64,000 bases of DNA from Meandrina meandrites. Its lineage: Eukaryota > Cnidaria > Anthozoa > Scleractinia > Meandrinidae. Position 1 is the first letter of the stretch. Each line of letters begins with the position of its first letter. The translations under genes and the position numbers were made by a program. Location of the stretch: the NCBI GenBank assembly GCA_963693305.1, contig OY855905.1, positions 25,161,937-25,225,936 on the forward strand. The letters run 5' to 3'. The notes beneath the pieces were generated by a model. It was given only the letters and a program-made list of their open reading frames with translations, made no database searches and had not been told where the DNA came from. Shown in pieces: positions 55,216 through 64,000 of this stretch.

Positions 55216-58200
55216 CTAGGCGGAAACCTTGAAATGCTTTGCATAAAAAATCCTGGACAAATAGAAGGGTGGATGGACGGATGGATTAACAGACCGAGCA
55301 GCAGCAGTAGCAGGAGGGGGAGGCGGTGGCGATGGCAGCAGAGGTCATGGTGGTACTTATGCCAGGGGGAATCTTTTTTGAAAATTCTTTAACTGGTACA
55401 ATCAAAGATTGTACCAGTTATTGAAATAAATGGTCTTCAAGAATCCATTTGTAATTATCTTACAAGTGGAAAAGAAACCACAAGCAAGCCATTCTCTCTG
55501 AGACTGTGATCGGCCATTTTACGCAATTAAATCAGAGATCAATGTAGACATTGCACTAACCAATGCTTGTGTCCAAAACACATTTAACTATTTTGATGCA
55601 ATTGTCACCTTAGGAAATCATGCAACCTAATTCTTGTGACCAAAAAGAAAGAAATAATTTTTATGAGCGCCTTCACTGTGAAATTTTTTAGCTTCATCAA
55701 GCTTCTTGTTAATAATTTATTCCCTTTTGTATCATATTACACTATAAATATTATACTTACATGAAAGTCAACTCTCTCTGAGACAGTTACTCTTGGGATG
55801 GGTTCAAACTGTTCATCTTTAAGAGATGTCTGTCTTAGGGAGTTTAATTACTGACAGCAAAATGCCTGAAAGGAGGGCACCAACACCAGGTTTTCTATTT
55901 TATAGAGGTGTCCATCATACAAAGGTGTCTGTCAAGAGAGAGTGGACTGTACATGTAATAATGGCAACATAAAAAAATAAAAATAAAAAACTCACCACAT
56001 CCGTCAAATGAGTGGTCTTAATCCTTCATTTGGTATTGTCTGTGTTGTCTTGGCTTGTTCTCTTTCTAGTGTATTATTTGTATGTCCTCCACTTGTCAGG
56101 AATGCAGGCCTTTTGAAAAAATGCACTATCATAGTATGGTATGTTCAACAGTTAAACAGTTGATTTATGAAACTGTCCCAGGAAATAGTAGAAAAAGGTA
56201 TAAATTTCTGAGCCCCCCAAAATAAAAATTCTTGGGGATGCATTTCCCCAGAACCCGCTAGCGGCTTGCACCATCAGTGCTCGCTTAAATCTCTCTTTGA
56301 GCTACACCCCTGGAAACACGATTTGCCTTGTGTGGCATCCCTTTTTCCCCTTACATGTTAAGTTTCCCTTTTTATTTTTTCAAATCTATTTGGTTATTTC
56401 TTTTTATAGTTTGTTTGATTTACATTTGTTGTCTATTTTCCTGTTCTCTGTTTCCTTTTCAAAGCTCCTCCAGTACTTATGTTTGAAATAACTTTTATCA
56501 GTTACCCGTTGTCACTCACTCACTATACTAACATTACTACAATGTATTCATTACAATTCCTAGCGAAACAAATATCACACACATTTTATAACAAACAAAT
56601 TGTTTTTAGGGCACTTGGTTAGTAAAATGCTTACCATCCACAAATGCTTCTGCCTCTGTGTGCTCCCGGTCATCATCTTCATGACCGTTTGCGTTGAATG
56701 GTCTTCCCCTATAAAAAATTTCAGTGAAAGCAAAATGTAAAAGTATGACGAATACAATGTTCTGTTTATAGTTTTCACTTTCTAGATACTTTTATGGTAC
56801 CCTACATTGTACTTAGGGAGGGAAAGAGCTAGTTCAGAAAATGTAATCTGTGAACCCACTGTAAACTAAATACCTTTTGAAATGCTATGTGGCTGCGGCC
56901 CGTTTTTACTGCATTTTTTAATACACTTGAAATGATACCTTTCTGGCAAGAAGGGTAGAGTTGTACAATTTACTTCTCCTTACCTTGTTACCAGCAATAT
57001 TGCCACCTGGGACACCAAGGCCTGCGTAGGCACTAGGTACACGCACAGCAGAGAAAATAGTACTGAATTCTGTTGATGAAAATGGAAAAGTTAGCTACAA
57101 AATAGTAAATGCCAAATTAACTACCTCACATTATGTATGTCGGTTGTTATGAGAGCAAATGCACATAGCGGAATGGACATCTACATTGCCCATTCACGGT
57201 ACTATTTTTTGTATCCAACGAAGAAGTTTGAACACACATAAGGGCCATCTTGTGGGAGTGGGGGGGGGGGGAGGGGGGATTGTTTATTGTTAAAACAGGG
57301 AATGACAGCAAAGCATATGCAGGAGGTGATTCTGCCTTTTATAAAAGAGGTGCAGATATCAAAAGAATTGGATGGTCAACCGTGTACACCACTGCGTCGT
57401 AACAACAATTCGTAATGAAAGAGGCATCCTCCATGCAAGCTGCAGTGGAAGGATTAGCAACTCAACAAGTTTGGGTTATAGATGTAATTTGCACTGGGGA
57501 TGAGAATGGCTAAGGAAACATTACTCACGTTAGCATAAAATTGGCATTATGAAGTGAAGGACAGAAGTACTGTGACATGACACAGAGGGGATTAAATAGC
57601 AGGAGATAGTAAAGTGATTAATAAATGAAATGGTTTTGGGTATTTATTATTTACAATGAAATTAGGATGTTCAAATAATAATAATAGATTACTTCAGTAG
57701 CTGCAAGGTTACAATTATCAAATTATTGTAATATACCACAGACTTTACCTTATTTTACATCTCTCAGTGAATAAGTTAATAACAAAATGTAAAATTATTG
57801 TGGAAAAAAGTTCCAAAACTTCAAGGGGTGGTGAACCATATCATATATAGGGGTGGGGATCACAATTTTATGCTTTCAATGACTAGATCTTTACAAGACC
57901 ATTTTGGTGTGAAAATGTCATCAAAATCAGCCGTATTAAAACCAAGCAGTGAAATCAGGGGTACATAATCGCTCAGCTCCCATGGTGAAAGGGTTAAAAG
58001 AAACATTTGAACCAATGTATTGTATTTTTTTGTGGTGTAGATGCTGGCCTACAATGTAGATGGGCTAGACTGCAGTCCATATCTATTTTAACCAATCAAA
58101 TTCATGAATTTTGTATGATGACGATGATAAAATTATATGCAGCTGTTTGTATGTATATGTTGTGGTTTAAATTTATCTTTGGTTTAAAAATTTCAAACTG

Positions 58201-60037
58201 GTTTGATTTTGGGGTTTTTATTGTCTCATATTCATTATCATAATCTGAAACAAAGGGAAATCAAAATCAAACTGGTTTGAAAATTTTTAAACCAAAGATA
58301 AATTTAAACCACAACATAAACAAGTATGTTTGCTACTCTCTCAAGCAAAGAGTTAATACGATAAATTGGTGAAAATTTGTGTTCTATCTACAATCCTAGC
58401 CAAAAATAGTAGGGACACTTTGAGTGGGTCACGTAAACCCCTCCCCCCACAACAATGTTGGAAAATATTGCACTTTTGTGAACTAAAAGACCAAAAAATC
58501 ACTGATTTTCAACATTGTAAGTGGGGGGAAGGGGAGATCGTGTACAGTGGCCCAAGATTATTGTCTAGGATTGCAATCCTAGCCAAAAATAGTTGGGACA
58601 CTTCGAGTGGGTCACGTAAACCCCTCCCCCCACAACAATGTTGGAAAATATTGCACTTTTGTGAACTAAAAGACCAAAAAATCACTGATTTTCAACATTG
58701 TAAGTGGGGGGAAGGGGAGATCGTGTACAGTGGCCCAAGATTATTGTCTAGGATTGCAATCCTAGCCAAAAATAGTTGGGACACTTCGAGTGGGTCACGT
58801 AAACCCCTCCCCCCACAACAATGTTGGAAAATATTGCACTTTTGTGAACTAAAAGACCAAACAATCACTGATTTTCAACATTGTAAGTGGGGGAAAGGGG
58901 AGATCGTGTACAGTGGCCCAAGATTATTGTCTAGGATTGTAGGAGGATATACAGCTATTTCAATTAACGTTGTCAGATCAAAGCTTAAAGTTTACGAGAC
59001 AAGGCTGTGTGCTGGTCTGGGTATCCACTGGAATTTTGCATATTGGCCTACAAGAAATGACCTGTACAAGTTTGTATTTTAATTTGAATGTGAAGAATTT
59101 GTTTTTCTTCTCAGGAGGCCTTTTTCTGTAGCTTTACTTTGACTGTCACATGGCTTCAGTGAGTTCTAAAAATTCTTCGAAAACTCAGTGTGGCAAAAAA
59201 TATGCTGTTTCCACATGCCTAGTCTAAGAGAGAAAGAAAACGTCCAAATTCGAGTTTGTCATGTTGTTATATCTCATTATACCTGCCAACTCTTGCATGA
59301 GTCTCACACCTATGGAAACAAAAACTTCCATCTCACGCCAGCTCTCGCTTAGTCGGACCAATTTCTCATGCCCAGGTGAAAATGTGAGATATTACAGCCT
59401 TAACTGACACACTTTCAAAACAATTATGAACTCAAAGCAATGGAAGAATAGAAAAAACATGTAGTTGATTATACATTTATCTCTCTGCTCAGCATATATG
59501 CTGAGAGGACAAGGCAGATATACAGTGAACTTCCTACTTGGCACTCTGCGAAGGAAAGTTGGGACTACTGTGCTCTCTAGGTATTGATTTGAACAGGGTA
59601 TCACTTTTCCATATTTCCCATCATCTTATCCACCACCTACCCCCACCCCCCTCCTCATCTCCACCACAAAACACTATCAGATGAAATGTAAGAGATCTGA
59701 TTCTTCTCTCTTCCGTTCTGAAAAAGGACTAGAGACACGTCCGTTTTTAATAATCCCGTGGTCATTTCCAAACATACAAGAATAATGTTTCGGTCAGAAA
59801 TACAGAAAACTACCTTCTATTGCGAAGAATTAGCCCCAATTACTTGGAAATTAAGATTAATTAACTGAGCTCACCTCGCCAAATTAGTGAATTAACTTCT
59901 CTTGTGCCATTGTTTCGCTGCTTTTTTATGGCTGGTTGATTAAGTTCAAAAAACAGACAAACCAAGTTTGCATTTGCGCAGCAAACCTTTTGAATTTTAT
60001 ACAAAAACGACCATGCCGTCCCAAACACAGTCGCCAT
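55216..60037 (-). CDS. Unidentified multi-exon gene, 5' part
   Basis: Proposed exons (minus): 59875-60037, 56984-57062, 56635-56708, 55216-55252. Start ATG lies in AAGATGGCGACTG, a strong context. All boundaries are GT/AG and phases match at each junction (1, 2, 1). The product begins MATVFGTAWSFLYKIQKVCC, has one likely membrane segment in exon 2 (LFSLLCVYLVPTQALVSQVA) and an acidic stretch in exon 3 (GHEDDDREHTEAEAFVD). Exon 2 is also open in another frame (VPSAYAGLGVPGGNIAGNK), so its frame is not certain, and the 37-bp last exon is weak. I do not recognise the protein and find no end; the model is incomplete. Confidence 0.33.
55253..56634. other. Intron of the unidentified gene, or intergenic
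   Basis: ACTGGTACAATC (55392) and GATTGTACCAGT (55406) form a short perfect inverted repeat. Nothing else recognised. Confidence 0.35.
57063..58156. other. Probable intron 1 of the unidentified gene, left part
   Basis: G-rich run at 57258-57277. No exon recognised. Confidence 0.35.
58157..58317. repeat. Palindromic element with perfect-looking 54-bp arms
   Basis: ATGTTGTGGTTTAAATTTAT and ATAAATTTAAACCACAACAT mark the outer ends; AAACTGGTTTGATTTT and its complement mark the inner. The loop is about 50 bp. Confidence 0.88.
58391..58939. mobile_element. Head-to-tail trimer of a 183-bp TA-flanked MITE
   Basis: Units start at 58391, 58574 and 58757, each exactly 183 bp and almost identical. Each begins CAATCCTAG and ends CTAGGATTG, with further inverse similarity inside (CCCCTCCCCCCACAACAATG against CATTGTAAGTGGGGGGAAGG). 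TA flanks only the outer ends; at inner junctions units abut directly. As 183 is a multiple of 3, one reading frame runs through all three copies (238 residues), which is not evidence of a gene. Confidence 0.88.
58940..59874. other. Probable intron 1 of the unidentified gene, right part
   Basis: No exon or repeat family recognised. Confidence 0.35.
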
Positions 60038-60581
60038 CTTGAAATAATTACGCATGAAAGACTGGAAACTATACAAGGAAAAATCGGCACGCAATGCATG
60101 CAGAATTTCACAAGGGGTCTTTTTAAAATACTTTTAAGACAGTTATACACCTTCGCCCTATTTAGATTTGACTAGAAAAAATCCTAATCGAAAAACGCTT
60201 GTGAAACTCAGAATAAGTAATCACAAACGCCTGATTGAAACAGGAAGATATAACGATTTATAATCCACCGATTAATTTCCGCGGGTGCTCATTGGACAAA
60301 ACACATCACGTGGTACAAAATCGGACGACGGGTATCAGCCAATATACCCCGTCCGATTTGATATCCGTCGTCCGATTTTTTATAGCAGTGCAAAACAAAC
60401 GTAAAAGTGACCTTTTCAGGTCTAACGGTTTAATAAAATTACAGTGTTAAAAAAGAAATTCAAAACCTATCGACTTGCATTTATTTTAACTAAATTATGC
60501 CGTGATTATCGCGCGCTGTAGGTTTTTCCTTTTTCCTGCGATGAAGCGCGTTGAAGAAATTAATCGGAAGGTTATAAAATA
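60038..60581. other. Upstream flank of the unidentified gene
   Basis: GGTACAAAATCGGACGACGG (60312) and CCGTCGTCCGATTTTTTATA (60365) form an inverted repeat with GTCCGATTTGATATCC between. It may be another short fold-back element. Nothing coding is supported. Confidence 0.4.
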
Positions 60582-60761
60582 AATAAACCCCTTCCTGGCT
60601 TGCTGGTATATTGGAGGATAATACCCTTGGCTGAAAGATTGTCCTCATAATTTCACAGTTACCATCGAAGCTTCGCTTCTCGGCCAACAGTTCATTTTTC
60701 GGACAATCTTTCAGCCTCGGGCATTATCCTCCAATATACCAGTCGCCTGAAGGGGTTTATT
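60582..60761. repeat. Palindromic element with 62-bp arms
   Basis: Arms 60582-60643 and 60700-60761 share GGTATATTGGAGGATAAT and GGCTGAAAGATTGTCC or complements. Ends AATAAACCCCTTC and GAAGGGGTTTATT. Confidence 0.88.
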
Positions 60762-61173
60762 TACTAAATATCTAGAATGACAGACTTTTCACTATTTGTG
60801 GGCATAATGTTGAAGATGAAACTCATTTTCTATTTCTTTGTCCAAGATATTCATCAATAAGAGACAACTTTTCAGTAAAATAGATCATATAATGCCGAAT
60901 TCCAAGCAGTTACCAATTTCACCCTTGATTGTGCAATTAACGAACTCCACATTTTATTACATTAATATGCAGTTTATATCGTCCTGAAATGAGAGACAAA
61001 TTATTGTCAAATTCTTGATTGCTGTTTGTTTGTTTTGTTTTGTTTTTATTCTTTTTTTTATTATAATCATTGTTATTAGTACCTTTTTTAAATAGAATTT
61101 TTCTTCGAAATTACCTTATGCCTTTGCAATACTGTAATCTTTTATGGTCATGCAAATGAAGCTCAAGGGTTTT
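60762..61173. other. AT-rich spacer, nothing recognisable
   Basis: T-rich, no gene seen. Confidence 0.4.
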
Positions 61174-61380
61174 AGTAGTATAGTCGGAGTCAAACAAATA
61201 CCACTTTGGGTGCACCTAAATTTTAACCTCTTCAGGAGACTAGTAGTCAGGGGAACCATAACCAAACCACGCTCTCACAGCTCGCGCGGTCCGGTTATGC
61301 CCCCCTGACTATAGTCTCCTAAAGAGGTTAAAATTTAGGCTTACCAAAGATAGTATTTGTTTGACTCCGACTATACTACT
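61174..61380. repeat. Palindromic element directly left of the virus-like ORF group
   Basis: Arms of about 80-95 bp: AGTAGTATAGTCGGAGTCAA at the left and its inverse at 61361-61380; CCTAAATTTTAACCTCTT and complement further in; a GC-rich centre near 61285. No target duplication seen. Confidence 0.85.
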
Positions 61381-61441
61381 TACGTTAAAAAAGAAACAGG
61401 GGGGCGCGGGGACAACCAGTTAGAGAATTGACACCATGCTG

Positions 61442-61448
61442 TATAAAA
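61442..61448 (+). promoter_or_regulatory. TATA-like motif before ORF 61456
   Basis: TATAAAA ends 7 bp before the ATG at 61456. That is too close for an ordinary TATA box driving this ATG, but similar motifs sit at the next ORF (TATAAA 61679-61684) and at the collagen ORF (TATATA 63966-63971). Confidence 0.4.
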
Positions 61449-61455
61449 GGCAGAA

Positions 61456-61659
61456 ATGGGAAGAGGTAGAAATCATTTCATAGACCAAACCAGGACTAAA
61501 CACAGAAGAAGAAAGGCAAATTTTGAAGTATATCGGACAACCACCAGCAAACACCAAGCAAAAAGCCAGCCAGTAATATTGGTTGATAATGTCCTAGTGG
61601 TGCAAATGCAAAAAATGAGCCCACAAGATGTAATGAATCTTCTTTTACCAACCAATTAG
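61456..61659 (+). CDS. Small basic protein, unknown
   Basis: 67 residues starting MGRGRNHF, N-terminal half very basic (RTKHRRRKANFEVYRTT), C-terminal half hydrophobic then MSPQDVMNLLLPTN. No domain recognised. Only 26 bp separate its stop from the next ORF. A small nucleic-acid-binding protein is possible from the basic patch, but that is inference. If the TATA at 61442 acts at normal distance, transcription would begin after this ATG and the ORF would not be expressed. Confidence 0.4.
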   Translation: MGRGRNHFIDQTRTKHRRRKANFEVYRTTTSKHQAKSQPVILVDNVLVVQMQKMSPQDVMNLLLPTN

Positions 61660-61685
61660 AGAAACACACCAACAAGTGTATAAAC

Positions 61686-62099
61686 ATGGGCACGTTAGAA
61701 CTAATACAAGCACTTCCGGCTGAACTTCGTGAAAAAATCTGCACCGAGTATATTGTAATAAGACTCTGGCAACGTAAAATGCTTGGCTGGGACGAGGTTC
61801 GAAAAGAAATCCGCAAAGGATATATTAAAATGAAGCTCAGACAGCGAAAAGCTCTAGGCTGGGACGAAGTTCATGCTGCAATCCATGAAGCTCCATTTTG
61901 TGATCGCAATGAACAAATTGTAAGGGTCTTGTTCTGTTATAAATGTGACAGAAGCAGATGTTCGCGAAATGGTCTCTGTAATTTGTGCATTAGAAATGGA
62001 TTCAGACACTATCTCGGCTATCCAATTTATGATGAAAATGATTACGACGAGTGCTTCAAGAGATCTTTCTCCTCGAAATGGAGTGGAGTCTTTGCGTGA
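61686..62099 (+). CDS. 137-residue Cys-rich protein with an internal duplication, unknown
   Basis: Intronless. Begins MGTLELIQALPAELREKICT. A module of about 24 residues occurs twice in tandem: YIVIRLWQRKMLGWDEVRKE and YIKMKLRQRKALGWDEVHAA. It is followed by a Cys cluster CYKCDRSRCSRNGLCNLC (C-x2-C-x4-C-x5-C-x2-C), suggesting a zinc-binding fold, and an acidic, Tyr-rich tail. ATG chosen because it follows TATAAAC directly and opens the conserved-looking LPAELREKI. Forms a compact group with the small ORF upstream and the convergent collagen-like ORF. Function unknown. Confidence 0.65.
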   Translation: MGTLELIQALPAELREKICTEYIVIRLWQRKMLGWDEVRKEIRKGYIKMKLRQRKALGWDEVHAAIHEAPFCDRNEQIVRVLFCYKCDRSRCSRNGLCNLCIRNGFRHYLGYPIYDENDYDECFKRSFSSKWSGVFA

Positions 62100-62351
62100 T
62101 ATTTCTGAGAAGAAGATTTATATCGAGTGAAGTTAACTTACCAAGCGAGACTGTTTATTTTTTTGCGCCTCTCTCATAGCCTCCACTACTTGTTGTGTTA
62201 TCTGTCTGACCTCATTCTGCCAAACGGGTGTAGAAATTTCGGATAAAATAAAGCAAATCGCATGGAAAAGGACAAGCATTTAACGTGACTTTAAGTGTAT
62301 ATGTAATTATGTAAATTTTAGAAAGTTTTTGAACTTTACACGTCGGCAAAC
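62100..62351. other. Convergent 3' spacer of the virus-like ORF group
   Basis: Only 252 bp between two convergent stop codons. Plus-strand AATAAA at 62247-62252 suits the 61686 ORF; minus-strand AATAAA at 62154-62159 suits the collagen-like ORF, so the transcripts may overlap. Confidence 0.5.
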
Positions 62352-63962
62352 TTACTTCTTAAAAGAAAAATCGTCTATTAAAATTAAACTTACTAATACA
62401 CGTTTTGTATTAGATAGGCCTCTATCTGCGTGGTCGTGTTGAGATAAATAAACCCCAAAATAGTCTCCCGGGTCTATTTTTTTTCTTTCATCGAAATAAA
62501 GGGGCTCCGCATATTGGTATTTTAAACCACCAGCATTACGTACGCTTGTAAATGGGACGTTACCTCGTAAACTAGATAAAGTAAAATTAAAACCTATTCT
62601 TTCATAAGTTCTAGAGGCACCCTTATTTTCAATAATTAAAGCTGAGATACCATCGAGTAAGCAAGGAAATGGCGCCATCACACGAAGGTTATTACCGAAT
62701 TTAACAAAAGTTCTATTACCAGTAACATTTTCATCCGAGTTCCATTCGCCAGTTATTACTATTCTAGGTTGGAAATTCTTTAACGCATTACCGTTAAGAT
62801 CTAAATCTTTTTCTAACTTGATTGTATCGCCGTCTGTTGCGAAGCCTGGATCATAATTTTTTATTTGAAAAAAGTTCATATCTAAATTTGTTTGTAGAGT
62901 AAAATCGCCGTCGGAAGCGAGAAAGAAAACATCATCGTAAATAATTCCGTCTATATCTGATTGATACCCCTTTACACCGTAAATGATTAAAGCGGCCTTT
63001 TCACTAGGTGCTGAACCATCATAACCCGGATTTAAAATGTCAAAATAGATAGTGTCGTCATTCTTATCTTTTAATTTGTAAGTATTAAAAATGATCCTTA
63101 TATACGGAGGGTTATGGGTGGCAAAGCGCTTGGTGTGGTAGGTAATAGTACTGGAGGCCAACTTGTTTAAAGGGTTAAGAAACCAGTTTTGGTCGTTTTT
63201 GTTTTTAGGGTAAAAGAACTCAACACATATAGTGTACTCTCCTTCCTTTAGAGATGTTTTATTCAACGCCAAACGCGAGTTGAAAGAATTGTTACTTGTT
63301 TTTATAATGTTAAAAGTGTAAGCCTTTTTATTGACACTGTGAAGGTTGGATGTAAAGTCTTCAACGGTAACAGAAGAAATATTGTTTACAGCTGAAACAC
63401 CAACCCTTTGGGTTAAAAAACCTAAGTCATTCTTTTTATGGGCGTGCCCAGTTGTAATTGCAGAGGAGCCCACATATTTTTTCATTGAAGTGAGATTGAC
63501 AGCATCTTGATCGCCGACAGGATTTGCGAGCTGTTTGATTGCATGGTCGTTCATAACAATGTCACCAGTAACGCTAGCTGATGACATATCCCCACTATCA
63601 CCCTTTTCCCCTTTCTCACCTACAGGCCCAATAGCGCCCTTTGAACCCGCAGGTCCAGTTGCTCCAGTAGGCCCCGCCGGTCCTGTAGCTCCGGTTGGTC
63701 CTGTAGGTCCCGTTGCTCCCGCAGGGCCAGCAGGTCCGGTCGGTCCTTGTGAGCCCGTATCACCCTTTAATCCTTTTTCCCCAGCATCGCCTTTATCTCC
63801 TTTAGGACCTTGTGGGCCAGTATTTCCCTTATCACCTTTTTCACCTTTAGGGCCGGCGGGTCCAGTTGCGCCAGTCGGACCAGCAGGGCCGGCTTCCCCT
63901 CGGATTGAAGTAGACTCTTCATGTGTTTGAGTCGCACCCGTCGCACCGTTAAGATACCCCAT
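62352..63962 (-). CDS. Collagen-stalk protein with tail-fibre-like segment, 536 residues
   Basis: Single uninterrupted ORF, no introns, no signal peptide. Residues 1-21 lead (MGYLNGATGATQTHEE); 22-123 are 34 perfect Gly-X-Y triplets rich in GPTGATGPAG and GEKGDKG, a trimeric collagen stalk. Next comes DIVMNDHAIKQLANPVGDQD, then AVNLTSMKKYV, which resembles the phage tail-fibre pattern of I-x-NL-x2-P-x4-DA followed by KKYV. A second related stretch (DLDLNGNALKNFQP) comes later, then a C-terminal part of about 150 residues of unknown fold. Host collagens are secreted and usually multi-exon, so this looks like a structural fibre or attachment protein of a DNA virus-like element. The role is inference. 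The start fits TATATAGAGATGG. Confidence 0.75.
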   Translation of the reverse strand: MGYLNGATGATQTHEESTSIRGEAGPAGPTGATGPAGPKGEKGDKGNTGPQGPKGDKGDAGEKGLKGDTGSQGPTGPAGPAGATGPTGPTGATGPAGPTGATGPAGSKGAIGPVGEKGEKGDSGDMSSASVTGDIVMNDHAIKQLANPVGDQDAVNLTSMKKYVGSSAITTGHAHKKNDLGFLTQRVGVSAVNNISSVTVEDFTSNLHSVNKKAYTFNIIKTSNNSFNSRLALNKTSLKEGEYTICVEFFYPKNKNDQNWFLNPLNKLASSTITYHTKRFATHNPPYIRIIFNTYKLKDKNDDTIYFDILNPGYDGSAPSEKAALIIYGVKGYQSDIDGIIYDDVFFLASDGDFTLQTNLDMNFFQIKNYDPGFATDGDTIKLEKDLDLNGNALKNFQPRIVITGEWNSDENVTGNRTFVKFGNNLRVMAPFPCLLDGISALIIENKGASRTYERIGFNFTLSSLRGNVPFTSVRNAGGLKYQYAEPLYFDERKKIDPGDYFGVYLSQHDHADRGLSNTKRVLVSLILIDDFSFKK

Positions 63963-64000
63963 CTCTATATATTTTCGTCAAAATTTTTGAGTGTGGTTTT

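Noticed and set aside
58366..59082. 238-residue open frame
   Set aside because: It runs through three 183-bp MITE copies whose length is a multiple of three. The openness follows from the repeat, with no start context or homology.
61456..61659. TATAAAA at 61442 as a normal promoter for this ORF
   Set aside because: A start site about 30 bp downstream would fall after the ATG, so ordinary use could only serve the ORF at 61686.
63535..63930. 131-residue plus-strand open frame rich in Pro (SPFSPTGPIAP)
   Set aside because: Antisense of the Gly-X-Y stalk; the collagen frame on the minus strand is far longer and has clear domain structure.

Overview
The window is intron-rich metazoan nuclear DNA. 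Small exons with GT/AG splice sites, AT-rich introns, tRNA-derived SINEs, a Bel/Pao LTR retrotransposon and many short inverted-repeat elements point to an invertebrate, most likely an anthozoan cnidarian (a stony coral or sea anemone). The species call is inference from general style, not from a search.

Two conserved host genes can be assembled exon by exon with matching splice phases. STX18 (syntaxin-18, an ER Qa-SNARE) occupies 4418-29529 on the minus strand in 11 exons (319 residues). TM2D2 (TM2 domain-containing protein 2) occupies 29665-32298 on the plus strand in 4 exons (194 residues). They are divergent and share a gap of only 135 bp, which must hold both promoters. A third, unidentified minus-strand gene may start at 60037 and run left, and exon-like pieces of a fourth lie at 37425-38618.

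The left half is dominated by STX18 intron 9 (6097-20351, 14.3 kb), which splits the SNARE motif directly after its central-layer glutamine. This intron holds a roughly 5.8-kb array of a 14-bp AT-rich unit, organised in higher-order blocks of about 0.92-1.07 kb that carry copies of the end of a TTAA-flanked inverted-repeat element. It also holds a minisatellite built on ATTGCGCACTTT and a nearly intact Bel/Pao element (13659-19798) inserted into that minisatellite. Other STX18 introns carry tandem repeats, SINEs, palindromic elements, a degraded LINE and hammerhead-ribozyme-like cores.

From 32.3 to 60 kb the DNA is mostly repeats: a CCATGG-rich degenerate array, palindromic CATGCCGGGCATG clusters, TTAA-, TA- and 8-bp-TSD elements, a (GTAG)n array and an exact 183-bp head-to-tail trimer. 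The right end (61.4-64 kb) looks different. Three intronless, tightly packed ORFs, each with a TATA-like sequence almost touching its ATG, include a 137-residue Cys-rich protein with an internal duplication and a 536-residue protein with a collagen stalk followed by a phage-tail-fibre-like segment. This looks like the edge of an endogenous DNA-virus-like or Polinton-like element and is the best candidate for something undescribed.
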